Shown in pieces: positions 20,173-29,700 of a stretch of DNA of 35,938 nt. The DNA comes from Chloroflexota bacterium. GTDB taxonomy: Bacteria > Chloroflexota > Limnocylindria > Limnocylindrales > CSP1-4. The stretch is taken from assembly GCA_025358515.1 (NCBI GenBank), contig JANYJG010000216.1, positions 1-35,938 on the forward strand. The letters are read 5' to 3'. The notes under the pieces are model-generated. The model was given only the letters and a program-made list of their open reading frames with translations, made no database searches and was not told where the DNA came from. Each line of letters opens with the position of its first letter. Position 1 is the stretch's first letter. A program made the translations under genes and the position numbers.

Positions 20173-20907
20173 GTGCCCCGCGCCAAGATGACCGATCGAG
20201 CCGAGGCGCGCCGCCGCTATCGGGCCTACCTGATGGCGCAGTCCGATACTGAGGGCGGCGAGACGAATGAGGTAGACACCGCGCCGGATCAGACCTCCCG
20301 AACGAGTCGGGGGCGAAATCCCCAGGGTCAGGCCTCCGGGCCAGCGCTGGCCCCGGGAACACGCGTCGGCTTCTTCACAGCCATGAAGATGGCCTACCGC
20401 ACACCCCACTACCGTGAAGACCTGCGCGGTATTGGAGACTTGGTATTGCACACCACGGCGGTCTGGCCTGTGGCGCTTGTGTGCGCTATCGCCGCGGCCT
20501 TGAGTTACAGCCAGCTTGCCGGCCGGGCCTACGATGCCAACAATCCCATCCTGTCGATAACGCTTCAGTTCGTACTGAGCCCACTGCCGCTGCTGCCGCC
20601 CATGGTCGCCGGCTTCCTTGCGCCCAGGGCGACCTGGCTGGCCGGAATCCTGGCTGCGGCCATCGCCATATTCTTCCTGACTCTCGTGTACGTCGTTGCC
20701 CGGCCGATCATCCCTGGCTTTGGCCAGATCCAGAGCAGCGATGTCCTTCCCAACACGTTCTCGTGGCTGACACAGGCCCTGCCGTTCGGAGCTCTGTTTG
20801 GCGCCCTGTCCGGTTGGTACAAGCGCTTCCTGGGGTTGACCAGCATGGGGAACCCTCGGCGCGCCACGGCCGGCGGCTCAAAGCAGACCTCCCGCCCGCG
20901 CCGCTGA
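20173..20907 (+). CDS. Predicted multi-pass membrane protein of unknown function
   Basis: 244 aa; basic N-terminus, then 3-4 hydrophobic segments (VWPVALVCAIAAALSY, TLQFVLSPLPLLPPMVAGFLA, WLAGILAAAIAIFFLTLVYVVA). GAGGAGAC RBS upstream. Confidence 0.75.
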   Translation: MPRAKMTDRAEARRRYRAYLMAQSDTEGGETNEVDTAPDQTSRTSRGRNPQGQASGPALAPGTRVGFFTAMKMAYRTPHYREDLRGIGDLVLHTTAVWPVALVCAIAAALSYSQLAGRAYDANNPILSITLQFVLSPLPLLPPMVAGFLAPRATWLAGILAAAIAIFFLTLVYVVARPIIPGFGQIQSSDVLPNTFSWLTQALPFGALFGALSGWYKRFLGLTSMGNPRRATAGGSKQTSRPRR

Positions 20908-20927
20908 CCCGCGCCTCCCGGCGCGAA

Positions 20928-23900
20928 TCAACCGCGCCGCGTGCCGGAATAGCCGAGGGCTCGCACGCCATCCGGGCGCGCCGGGCCGCCGGGGCTCTCC
21001 GCGACCTCGGGCAGCGGCCTGATGTCACGGGCGATGACGTTGACCACGTTCGCCTCGCGCTGGAGCGTCCCCTCCACGTAAAGCAGCGCGTGGCGCCTCA
21101 CCACTCCCCGCAGCCGCGCCCAGGCGTCCGGCCAGAGAGTGACGTTGACCATGCCGGTCTCATCCTCCAGAGCCAGGAAGACCGTACCGCGGGCCGTCAT
21201 CGGGTGCTGGCGGGTGACGACCAGGCCACCTAGCCGCACGGAACCCGGGGCACGATCAGCCAGCGATGCGTTCGTCACCGCACCGAGCCGCTCGAGAGCG
21301 GGCCTGAATAGCGATATCACCTGGCGCCGAGCGTCCAGCGATAGCACCGCATACGAGTCGCCGAGCCGCTCGCGTTCGGTCAGGGGCGGCAACTGGGGAA
21401 CGGAAGTCGGGGGCAGCCGCAGGTCCAAAGGCCGCCCGGCGGCGCACCCGTACCGCCCGGCTGCGCGCCGCTTGGTGCCGCTCGCCGGGCTGCTCGCCGT
21501 GCCGCTCATCACACCTCCGGCCCTCCCTCCGGCCCTCCCTCGCGTCGCGCCCATGACCTCCCGAAGCTGCCACAGCAGTTCGCGCCGAGGCCGGCCGAGC
21601 GAGTCGAGCGCTCCGGCTCGAATCATTCGTTCGACCACTTCTTCGGGCAGCTCCGTCCGCGCCACCACGTCCGCGAGCGTGGCATATGGACCGCGCCCCA
21701 GTTCGGTGTCCAGCCTTTCGGCATGTTCCTCGCCGATCCCCTTGACGAGCGCCAGTCCCAGCCTGATCGCGTAGCCGGTCGCCGATTCGGGCGTCAAGCG
21801 GTCGCGCGAAGCCTTCGACGGCACGATGCAACCGGACGATCGAATGGTCGCCTGCCGGCCTGGCCCGACCCATTCGGTCGTCGTCTTGTACTCCGACGCG
21901 TTGACGTCCACCGGCAGGACCGCGACCCCGTGGCGCTTGGCGTCGTTGATCAGGACCTCCACCGGGTAGAAGCCCATCGGCTGGGCGTTGATCAACCCAA
22001 CCGTGAACTGGGCCGGGTAGAAGAGCTTGAGAAAGGCCGATTCGTAGGCCGTCCGAGCAAATGCTGCGGCGTGGCTCTTGGCGAATCCGAACGAGGCGAA
22101 GGCGGCGACCCGGCGAAACAGCTCCTCGGCCTGCTCGTCGGTCAGGTCGTTGGTGACGCGGCAGCCTTCGACAAAGCGCAGGTGGAGCTTCTCCATCTCC
22201 TTGCTGGAGCGCCAAGTCCCCATAGCCCGGCGGAATCCGTCCGACTCGCCCGCCGAGAAACCGGCCACGGTGATGGCGATCTGCATTACCTGCTCCTGGT
22301 ACAGGATCACGCCCAGGGTTTCGCGCAGGATCGGCTCCATGCTCGGGTGGAGGTAGGTCGTTGGCTCGAGGCCCTGGCGGCGGCGCAGATATGGGTGGAC
22401 GGCATTGCCCTGGATCGGGCCGGGCCGGATAATCGCGACCTCCACCACCAGGTCGTCCAGGTTGGCCGGCTTGGACTTGGGCAGGGTCTGCATCTGGGCC
22501 CGGCTCTCGACCTGGAAGACGCCCACGGTGTCGGCGGCCTGGAGCATGGCGAAAACCTCCGGCACGTCCTCCGGCAGTCGATCGAGATCGACGCAGGCGC
22601 CGCAGTCGTGCTCGATCAGCTGGAGCGTCTCGTCGATGGCGGCCAGCATGCCCAGGCCGAGCAGGTCGAGCTTGATCAGCTTCATCGTCTCGACATCGCG
22701 CTTGTCGAACTGCACGACGACGCGGTCGGGCATGGTTGCCCGCTCCAGCGGGGCGATATCGATCAACGGCGCCGCGGTCACGAGCATGCCGCCGGTGTGG
22801 ATCGAAAGGTGCCGGGGCAGGCCGTCGATGCGGGCACAAAACTCGAGCCAGCGCTCCCAGTCCGGCATGTTGCGGGTGGAGCTGGGCGGTGGGAACGGTG
22901 CCGGCGCGGCCGAGGGCGCCGCCGTCGGGGCCGAAGCCGTGCCCGAAGCCGCACCCGCCGACCTCTGCTTTGTCAGCCAGGCCACGCTCGCCGCGGAGTC
23001 GCCGGGACCACCTTTGCCATCCGGGCCACCCCGGGCTACGTTGAGGCGGCCCATGCCGTCGACCAAGCCGCGGGCCATCGCAACCTCGGCCGCGCCACTC
23101 GCCATGCCGCCCCTCGCCCCGGCCGCGCCACCCCCCATGCCGCCACTCGCCGCCGTCTCGCGCTCGACCGTCTCGGCGAAGAACTGGCCGAAGCCACCGT
23201 CCGCCTCCAGATCGCGCCGGACCATCACCGAGTCGTACGTTTCTAGCGCCTTGGCAACCCGATCGACAAGAGGCCTCGGGAATCCCAGCGCGTACCCGAC
23301 CTCCCGAACCGCGGAGCGAGCCCGATACGTGACCAGGTTGCAGACCATGCCCGTGTGCTCGGGGCCGTAGCGCGCATAGACGTACTGGATCACCTCCTCC
23401 CGTCGTGCCGAGGAGAAGTCGATATCGACGTCCGGGTAGCTCGTTCGACCCTCGTTGATGAACCGTTCAAAGAGCAGGTGGTGGCGGATCGGATCGACGC
23501 GAGTGATACCCAGGACGTAGGCGACGATCGAATCGGCCGCGCTGCCCCGGCCCTGAGCCGGAATGCCGCGCTCTTTGGCGAACCGCATCAGATCCCAGCA
23601 GATCAGGAAGAACTCGGCCAGGCCGGTCCGTTCGATGACATCGAGTTCGTGGGCCAGCTGGCGCACGACCGGTGACGAGATCGGGTGGTAGCGGCGGCGG
23701 GCGCCGTCGTGACATAGCTCCTCCAGATACGAATAGGGCGTATTGCCCTTCGGGACCGTGAAGCCTGGAAAGCGATAGCGCTCGAAGCCAAGGTCAACCG
23801 AGCAGCTGGCGGCCAACTCACCGGAGTTGCCGATTCCCTCAACCCAGGCCGACCTCATTCGAGAGTCGGCCTGCGAGTCCTCCGCAGTCGCGCCGCCCAC

Positions 23901-24875
23901 AGGCGCGACGCCTGCGGGTGGCAGGGCCATCAACTCATCAGCCGACTTCAGGTACGACTCACCGTCCGGGCGCCGAAGGTTGCGCAGCTGATCGAGGGAC
24001 CGGCCGTGGCGAATCGCCGTCAGGACATCGTGGAGTTCCCGGCCTTCGGGACGTGCATAGTGGACATCGTTCGTGACCAGGACCGGCAGCCCCAACTCGT
24101 CGGCGAGCAGCGCGGTTTCGGCCACGAGCCAGTCGTCGTCGGGGAGTAGATGGTGCTGCAACTCCAGGAAGAACGCGGCAGTGGCAATGGCGTCGCGGCG
24201 CGGCCCTCTGCCGGCGAACATCAGCGAGTACCGTTCCGCCGCGGCTCGCGCCCCTTCCCGATCGCCGACTCGAAGGCGTCTGGCGATTTCGCCTTCCCGG
24301 CACCCGGAGAGAGCCACCAGGCCTTCCGTGTGCTCCGCCAAAAGCTCCTGAGTGAAGCGCGGCATCGACTTCGTGCCGGCCAGGTTCGCTCGGCTGATCA
24401 GCCGGCACAGGCTCCGGTAGCCGGCCGCGTTGCGAGCCAGCAGCACGAGATGCGGGCCGCGTTGCGCCTCCCCCACCCCTCGCAGATCCTCCTTGATGGC
24501 ATCGCGGTGGCCGGGCAGGCGAGCCCGGGCTGGGCGCGGCCGAGCCGGCAGCCCCTCGCCGCCCGGCGCGTCACCGGGGAGCAGCGAGCCCACCGCCAGA
24601 ACGCGGCCCCTCGCACGACGCGCCGGAACAACGACTCCCGCAAGATCGGGCACCGTCGCGTCCAGCAGTTCGATCTCGACCCCCACGATCGGGCGCACCC
24701 CGGCTTCCTGCATCGCGGTCGCAAAGCGAACCACGCCGTAGAGGCCCCCGTGATCCGTGACCGCAAGACCGGATAGCCCCAGTTCCACGGCGCGTTCGGC
24801 CAGCTCGTCCGGCGTCGAAGCGCCGTCGAGGAACGAGAAGCTGGTGTGACAGTGAAGCTCGGCGTAGGCGGCCAA
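20928..24875 (-). CDS. dnaE2: Error-prone DNA polymerase DnaE2 (ImuC), DnaE-like C-family polymerase
   Basis: PHP domain YAELHCHTSFSFLDGASTPDELAERAVELGLSGLAVTDHGGLYG; FVRFINEGRTSYPDVDIDFSS-like polymerase motif; YQEQVMQIAITVAGFSAGESDGFRRAMG; C-terminal OB fold. TTG start; SOS box upstream. Confidence 0.93.
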   Translation of the reverse strand: MAAYAELHCHTSFSFLDGASTPDELAERAVELGLSGLAVTDHGGLYGVVRFATAMQEAGVRPIVGVEIELLDATVPDLAGVVVPARRARGRVLAVGSLLPGDAPGGEGLPARPRPARARLPGHRDAIKEDLRGVGEAQRGPHLVLLARNAAGYRSLCRLISRANLAGTKSMPRFTQELLAEHTEGLVALSGCREGEIARRLRVGDREGARAAAERYSLMFAGRGPRRDAIATAAFFLELQHHLLPDDDWLVAETALLADELGLPVLVTNDVHYARPEGRELHDVLTAIRHGRSLDQLRNLRRPDGESYLKSADELMALPPAGVAPVGGATAEDSQADSRMRSAWVEGIGNSGELAASCSVDLGFERYRFPGFTVPKGNTPYSYLEELCHDGARRRYHPISSPVVRQLAHELDVIERTGLAEFFLICWDLMRFAKERGIPAQGRGSAADSIVAYVLGITRVDPIRHHLLFERFINEGRTSYPDVDIDFSSARREEVIQYVYARYGPEHTGMVCNLVTYRARSAVREVGYALGFPRPLVDRVAKALETYDSVMVRRDLEADGGFGQFFAETVERETAASGGMGGGAAGARGGMASGAAEVAMARGLVDGMGRLNVARGGPDGKGGPGDSAASVAWLTKQRSAGAASGTASAPTAAPSAAPAPFPPPSSTRNMPDWERWLEFCARIDGLPRHLSIHTGGMLVTAAPLIDIAPLERATMPDRVVVQFDKRDVETMKLIKLDLLGLGMLAAIDETLQLIEHDCGACVDLDRLPEDVPEVFAMLQAADTVGVFQVESRAQMQTLPKSKPANLDDLVVEVAIIRPGPIQGNAVHPYLRRRQGLEPTTYLHPSMEPILRETLGVILYQEQVMQIAITVAGFSAGESDGFRRAMGTWRSSKEMEKLHLRFVEGCRVTNDLTDEQAEELFRRVAAFASFGFAKSHAAAFARTAYESAFLKLFYPAQFTVGLINAQPMGFYPVEVLINDAKRHGVAVLPVDVNASEYKTTTEWVGPGRQATIRSSGCIVPSKASRDRLTPESATGYAIRLGLALVKGIGEEHAERLDTELGRGPYATLADVVARTELPEEVVERMIRAGALDSLGRPRRELLWQLREVMGATRGRAGGRAGGVMSGTASSPASGTKRRAAGRYGCAAGRPLDLRLPPTSVPQLPPLTERERLGDSYAVLSLDARRQVISLFRPALERLGAVTNASLADRAPGSVRLGGLVVTRQHPMTARGTVFLALEDETGMVNVTLWPDAWARLRGVVRRHALLYVEGTLQREANVVNVIARDIRPLPEVAESPGGPARPDGVRALGYSGTRRG

Positions 24876-24904
24876 CTGCGCCCTCGGTAGTCGGTTGGCG
24901 GCTT

Positions 24905-24925
24905 AGTATAGAACAGTTGTTCTAT
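24905..24925 (-). promoter_or_regulatory. LexA (SOS) box overlapping the dnaE2 promoter
   Basis: ATAGAACA-GT-TGTTCTAT at 24908-24925 contains GAAC-N4-GTTC; on the minus strand GTTC is followed directly by a -10-like TATACT (24910-24905). Confidence 0.88.
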
Positions 24926-24974
24926 CTAGTACGAAACCGCCGAGCAACCGCCCGCCGCGTCCAGAAGCCGCCTC

Positions 24975-27620
24975 TCACGCGCCGGCGTCGTTCCTGCGGC
25001 CTCTTCGCCACACCCAGAAGACCATGACTCCCACGACCAATAAAACCGGCACGAGGATGAGGGCTCTCTGATCTGGCGATCCGTCGTCCTTCGGTGCCGG
25101 GGCGGCCGGCGGCGCGACCGAACTCTTGTGCTGCTCCTGATCCACGAAAGCCGTGACCCAGGCCAGGGGGGCGTTCCAGTTGATCGCGACCTCGTTCGTT
25201 GAGAACGAGGCGATATCGTCCACGTACGACTTGCCTTCGGGGTTGCCCGTCAGACCTGCAGCCAGCGTGGCCGGGTCGCTGGGCATGTCGTTGGGGCCGC
25301 CGGCCACTACACCGGGCGGAGGAGTTGGATAGCCTTCATCGACTCGGCCGGCCCAGAAACGGTGGTGCGGGTGCTGTACCGGGTTCGTGCCGTAGCCGGT
25401 GATGTAACTCTTGTTCAAGGGGTTGCGACCGAGCACGTAGTCCAGGGCCTGGGCGGCCCCGTCCAAATATTTGCGGTCACCGCTGAATTGGTAAGACAGG
25501 CCCATCAGCATGGCCGAGTTCAGAACCTCGGAATTGGAGCCCCACACGAAGTTGGCCACCGGCACGCCATAGCCCTGCCTGCCGGCGAAACCCAGCCTCC
25601 GGTCGGCCATGTCGAGGATCGCCTGACGGGCGGCCTGCACCTTATCGGCGGGCAGCTTGTTGGGGATGACGGCCAGCGAAATGGTTCCCAGCCCGGCCGT
25701 GCTGCCCCAGCTTGGAACCATGCCCGAGGCCCAGTCTGGCGAGGCGAGCAGGTAGTCTTTGTAGGTGTCATTGCCGGTGGTCACGAACAACTCGGAGGCC
25801 GCCCAGTAGAACTCGTCGTCAACCTTGGTGTCGGAGTAATCGCCACCGCCGGCGGCGAATGGGACGGCATAGACGCTCGGGTTAGCCTTGGCGGCGGCCC
25901 AGGCGGTCTCGGCGGCGGTCAGGCATTTCGCCGAGAAGGCCGGGTCGATCGTCTTCCAGATGCGGGCACACTGCGCCCCCACTGCGGCCAGGTTAAGCGT
26001 CGCGGCCGTGGACGGCGGGAATAGGTAGCGGTTGGTAGCCTGCGTGGGTGGCATCGACGGCAAGGAGCTCCACACATCGTCGTGCACCTTGTGGTGGACC
26101 ATGCCCGCCTGGGGCTTGCCGGCAGGCACCTGCATGCCCAGCATGAACGTCAGCTCCCAGCGGGCCTCGTCGAGGATGTCAGACACGCCGTTCTTGTTCT
26201 CGGGGATGTTGAGCGTGCCATCAGCGAAGGCCTTCGGGTTGCGTTCGTACTCGTTCATGAGGGTCCAGACCGAGATTCCGCCATTGACGACGTACTTCCC
26301 GTAATCCCCGGCGTCGTACCAACCGCCGGACACGTTTAGCGAGTAGTCGCAGCCCGGCCAGACCTTGCCGTTCGTGTCAACGCCCTTGTAGCAGGTCACG
26401 CTGCTGTCGCTGAGGTGGCCGGCAACTCGAGCCCATTGGGCGCCGGCGTACTGAGCCGTCAGGTCGATGCCGCTGCGGCTGCGGTAGTAATAGGCCAGGG
26501 CGTCCTTCTCGAGGCTCGAATAGAGGTCGGCGGAGATCTTGAACGGATCGCTGGCGACGGCACCCACGTGCAGGGTGTAGCCGGTACCGGGCGTGGTGTA
26601 GGCAGAGAAATCGATTAGATGGACGCGGCTGCCTGAGGCGGGGTCAACCCCAAAAATCGTCGTCTGGCCGGTCGCCACCTGCTGTCCGGCGCCATTTAGC
26701 AGCTTCCACGTCTGCGGCGAGGTATCGGCCAAGGCATAGGAAGCGATCTTGGGTCCGGACGGGTAGTAGCCCACCTGGTTGACGCTCACCTGCGGTGGTG
26801 CGGGCGGGGGCGGCGGCGTGGGTGTAGGCGCCAGGCGGCCGGGAGTTGGGACCGCGCTTGCCCCGACCTTGAAGAAGATGGCCGTGCCGAAGACGCTGGG
26901 GTCTTGATAGGAAATATTTGTGACGTCGGCTTTCGACCAGGCCAGCTGCACGTCTCGATCGAGTACGGAGGCGCCGTTGAGTTGCGCCTGGAAACCGATC
27001 TCGAGGCCAGGGGCAGGCACCACGCCCAGGTCCGCCAGCGGTACGGCGGCTTCGAAGCCCCAGCCCTTCGGGTCTCCTTGGGTCTTGAAGACCAGGCCGC
27101 GGACATGGATCTTCTCGCTGTTTACGCCGGTGAGAATGAGCCCGTTGGGGTCCTTCTTGCCGATGTCCGCGGCGTTGATGTTGATCTGGTAGACGCCTTT
27201 GTAGCTCTTGGTGTTCAGGTTGCCGGTGGTGTTGAGAAAGAACTCCATCGAGTCTTCGTTCCAGAAGGCCCCGGCGTGCTTGCCGGCGATGATTGTCTTG
27301 TCGACGGCAGACATGGTGATGTAGAAGTTGGCCTGATCCGCGGCCACTGAAAAGCTGAACTGTCCATCCTCCAGGAAGTTGGAGGAGGTCTTGGGGCCGT
27401 AGTCGACGACTTGGACGGGTACGCCGGCCCAATCGTTGAGCTTGCCATCGATCTTGATGGCGACGTTGTAAGGGATGTAAACGGCCATGCCGTCGATTTG
27501 GGGCGGAGCCAGCGGCTTCACATCTTTGGCGGCGGCCAGCCCGGTCGGTCCGGTCAGCGCAAAGGCCACACCGCTTAGCAAAAGGGCCACCAACGAGATG
27601 GCCGAGAATCGTCTGGGCAC
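24975..27620 (-). CDS. Membrane-anchored GH9 family glycoside hydrolase (endoglucanase-like) with N-terminal CBM9-like domain
   Basis: Signal peptide; CBM9-like IKIDGKLNDWAGVPVQVVDYG...FWNEDSMEFFLN; Pro linker; CelD-type Ig-like region; GH9 GGWYDAGDYGKYVVNGG, HPHHRFWAGRVDEGYP, STNEVAINWNAPLAW; C-terminal TM LILVPVLLVVGVMVFWVWRRGRR. Confidence 0.92.
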   Translation of the reverse strand: MPRRFSAISLVALLLSGVAFALTGPTGLAAAKDVKPLAPPQIDGMAVYIPYNVAIKIDGKLNDWAGVPVQVVDYGPKTSSNFLEDGQFSFSVAADQANFYITMSAVDKTIIAGKHAGAFWNEDSMEFFLNTTGNLNTKSYKGVYQININAADIGKKDPNGLILTGVNSEKIHVRGLVFKTQGDPKGWGFEAAVPLADLGVVPAPGLEIGFQAQLNGASVLDRDVQLAWSKADVTNISYQDPSVFGTAIFFKVGASAVPTPGRLAPTPTPPPPPAPPQVSVNQVGYYPSGPKIASYALADTSPQTWKLLNGAGQQVATGQTTIFGVDPASGSRVHLIDFSAYTTPGTGYTLHVGAVASDPFKISADLYSSLEKDALAYYYRSRSGIDLTAQYAGAQWARVAGHLSDSSVTCYKGVDTNGKVWPGCDYSLNVSGGWYDAGDYGKYVVNGGISVWTLMNEYERNPKAFADGTLNIPENKNGVSDILDEARWELTFMLGMQVPAGKPQAGMVHHKVHDDVWSSLPSMPPTQATNRYLFPPSTAATLNLAAVGAQCARIWKTIDPAFSAKCLTAAETAWAAAKANPSVYAVPFAAGGGDYSDTKVDDEFYWAASELFVTTGNDTYKDYLLASPDWASGMVPSWGSTAGLGTISLAVIPNKLPADKVQAARQAILDMADRRLGFAGRQGYGVPVANFVWGSNSEVLNSAMLMGLSYQFSGDRKYLDGAAQALDYVLGRNPLNKSYITGYGTNPVQHPHHRFWAGRVDEGYPTPPPGVVAGGPNDMPSDPATLAAGLTGNPEGKSYVDDIASFSTNEVAINWNAPLAWVTAFVDQEQHKSSVAPPAAPAPKDDGSPDQRALILVPVLLVVGVMVFWVWRRGRRNDAGA

Positions 27621-27830
27621 GTTCGCTCCCCTGGCAAGGAAAACTCGCGGACATGGCCCTCATTTTGAGCTGGGCCGGGGCCAATCCTACTCGCTTGAGA
27701 ATGTTCGGGGAGGCTCCCTCGGAGGCCCGCCGGATGCTGGTGGGCGCCTTGGCCGGGCCCCGGCCGCAACCGCCCGCGAGACCACTGGCGGCGCGCAACA
27801 CGCGACCGCGATTGTCCGTCAACAAAGGCG

Positions 27831-27953
27831 ATGACCAGCTGCCGCAACCTCGCATTCAGCGCCTTCCGGACCGCCCTGGCGGTAATGTTCGCGGCCCTGC
27901 TCATCCTCGTGGTCCTGCCGATGGCGGTCGCAGCCCAGGCATCGACCAACTAG
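27831..27953 (+). CDS. Putative 40-aa small membrane/secreted protein
   Basis: Manual translation MTSCRNLAFSAFRTALAVMFAALLILVVLPMAVAAQASTN; one hydrophobic helix, AxA-like site, purine-rich AAAGGCG just upstream. Not in ORF track. Confidence 0.4.
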   Translation: MTSCRNLAFSAFRTALAVMFAALLILVVLPMAVAAQASTN

Positions 27954-28055
27954 AGAAGTACACCTCGACGTCGCAATCGAGGACAGGGGCAACGGTTCGG
28001 TGTGGTGGCCGGAACGCTAGCCCGTCGAACGGCCCAGTGAGCTGGCCGCAAGACC

Positions 28056-28087
28056 ACAGAGCCCGCCGGTTTTCCGGCGGGCTCTGT
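28056..28087 (-). terminator. Hairpin terminator of imuA-imuB-DUF6504 operon
   Basis: ACAGAGCCCGCCGG-TTTT-CCGGCGGGCTCTGT, perfect 14-bp stem 16 nt beyond the DUF6504 stop. Confidence 0.75.
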
Positions 28088-28102
28088 CGATCTCAGGCGC
28101 AG

Positions 28103-28351
28103 TCAGTCGTATAGCCGCTCCAGGTGCCACGTCCCATCGGCCCGATCGATGTATAGCAGCGCCAGCCAGCGAGCCCCGGCAACCTTGAAGTAGTCGCGTT
28201 CGATCGGCCGGCTCCACCAACTCTCCTCGACGCGCCAACGGTTGCAGACCTCGATCTGTTCTCGTCGACCGTTCCAGCGGAAAGCAACCAGCGTCCCGGC
28301 CTGATCCAGTTCCACCTCTATCGAGGGATGCTCCCGCAGCAGCCGCGTCAT
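28103..28351 (-). CDS. DUF6504 family protein (ImuB-associated)
   Basis: 82 aa from the ATG overlapping the ImuB stop (ATGA): MTRLLREHPSIEVELDQAGTLVAFRWNGRREQIEVCNRWRVEESWWSRPIERDYFKVAGARWLALLYIDRADGTWHLERLYD. Confidence 0.82.
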   Translation of the reverse strand: MTRLLREHPSIEVELDQAGTLVAFRWNGRREQIEVCNRWRVEESWWSRPIERDYFKVAGARWLALLYIDRADGTWHLERLYD

Positions 28352-29700
28352 AGGGCAGAACCAGCGGCGCTGTCGCCCTTGGCTGCGGCTCCAGCGGCGC
28401 GTCCATCGGTTTGCCGCCGCCACGTCCATCGGGCTTCGGCGAGCGGCGCCTCCGTGTCCCCCAACTCCGCCCATCCGACCCGGCCCTCACCGAAGCGGAG
28501 CCCGAGTCTGGCGAGCTGCCAGCCAAGCCGGCCGGTCCGTCCGGTCTGGGGCGTGAAGAGAGTGAGCTGGCAGCCGGCAGCGGGCGCCACGTCGCCGAGT
28601 TGGAGGTCGAGGCGCGAGACCGGCGCTTGCGGCGGCGCCATCTCCAGCCGGGCGATTAGCAGGCGCTCTATGGCCAGCCCTTCCGACGTGGGCTCGGGCA
28701 GGAGCTGATCGATGACAAGTTGAGTCGGCCCCTCTCCGGCGACGAAGGTTCGATCCAGCTCCAGGGTCAATCTAGCGCGTGAGGTCGCGGCGCCGCGAGC
28801 CTGGAGTTGATCGCCGAAGGCGGCCGCTAGCCTATGCAGGACGAACCGGAGCCCCTCGACATCCGAGACCGGCGGATCAATGGGCAGTGCCAGCACCATC
28901 CGTTCCGGGGCGCGCCGCGGCCGGAACGGATTCGTTTCCTCGCCGCGAGCCCGGGCATGGAGCCGCTCGCCCTCCGGCCCGAACCGCGCCACCAGAGCGG
29001 AACGCGGTAGTTGGGCGACCTGGCCGATGGCCCTCAGTCCAAGCCTGTCGAGACGGGCGCGTATCTCCGGGTCGCGACTCAGCATGGCCGCGGAAAGCGG
29101 TGCCAGGAACTCGGCGTCCGCGCCCGGTGCCACGACATGCAGCAGAACGGCGCCGGCGGCGCTACCGGCCGAGCCGGCTCCGGGCGCGGCGACGGGCGCG
29201 CCGGGCACGGCGGCTGCGATCGAGGCCGCGACCGCGGCGGCAAATCGCGTCCCGCCGATCCCCGCCAACGGCCGCCCGGGCAGGACCCCCGCCAACGACT
29301 CGCCAACACGGGCAACGATCAGCGGCTCCGGCCCCCATAGCCGCTCAAGACCATCCAGCTGGACCTCGATCCGCCCGAACCCCGACCCGGCCGTCTCCGT
29401 CTCGGCGGCAATGCCCGGGCTGTAACCAGCCAGCAGATCTAGCGCCGCATCGAGCGCGGCCGCATCAGCTATCGGATCGGGATCGAGAAACCTGGCCTCC
29501 GGGGCGAGACGGTGAGCCGACCCAAGCGGCATCCCGACCCGAACTCCTAGCTCCAATGCCGATCGGCTCGCGTCCAGAACCAGGCCGTCCGACCAAGGCT
29601 TGCCGCCCAGCACGATCGGCTCTGCCGGGGAAGGGAAAGGCGATCGGCCTCGGGCCAGGCGGAGTAGAAGGTGCGGCCAGTAGAGATGGAGGAGTCGCAT
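28348..29700 (-). CDS. imuB: ImuB-like Y-family polymerase homologue
   Basis: MRLLHLYWPHLLLRLARGR...VLDASRSALELGVRVGMPLGSAHRLAPEARFLDPDP...LLAGYSPGIAAE; GLERLWGPEPLIVARV; little-finger-like C-terminus. Confidence 0.88.
   Translation of the reverse strand: MRLLHLYWPHLLLRLARGRSPFPSPAEPIVLGGKPWSDGLVLDASRSALELGVRVGMPLGSAHRLAPEARFLDPDPIADAAALDAALDLLAGYSPGIAAETETAGSGFGRIEVQLDGLERLWGPEPLIVARVGESLAGVLPGRPLAGIGGTRFAAAVAASIAAAVPGAPVAAPGAGSAGSAAGAVLLHVVAPGADAEFLAPLSAAMLSRDPEIRARLDRLGLRAIGQVAQLPRSALVARFGPEGERLHARARGEETNPFRPRRAPERMVLALPIDPPVSDVEGLRFVLHRLAAAFGDQLQARGAATSRARLTLELDRTFVAGEGPTQLVIDQLLPEPTSEGLAIERLLIARLEMAPPQAPVSRLDLQLGDVAPAAGCQLTLFTPQTGRTGRLGWQLARLGLRFGEGRVGWAELGDTEAPLAEARWTWRRQTDGRAAGAAAKGDSAAGSAL

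Noticed and set aside
21723-23246. 507-aa + strand ORF
   Set aside because: Antisense to dnaE2; low-complexity His/Gly/Arg composition, no domain.
26644-27855. 403-aa - strand ORF overlapping the start of GH9
   Set aside because: Alternate-frame shadow of the GH9 gene; the GH9 frame carries the recognisable domains.
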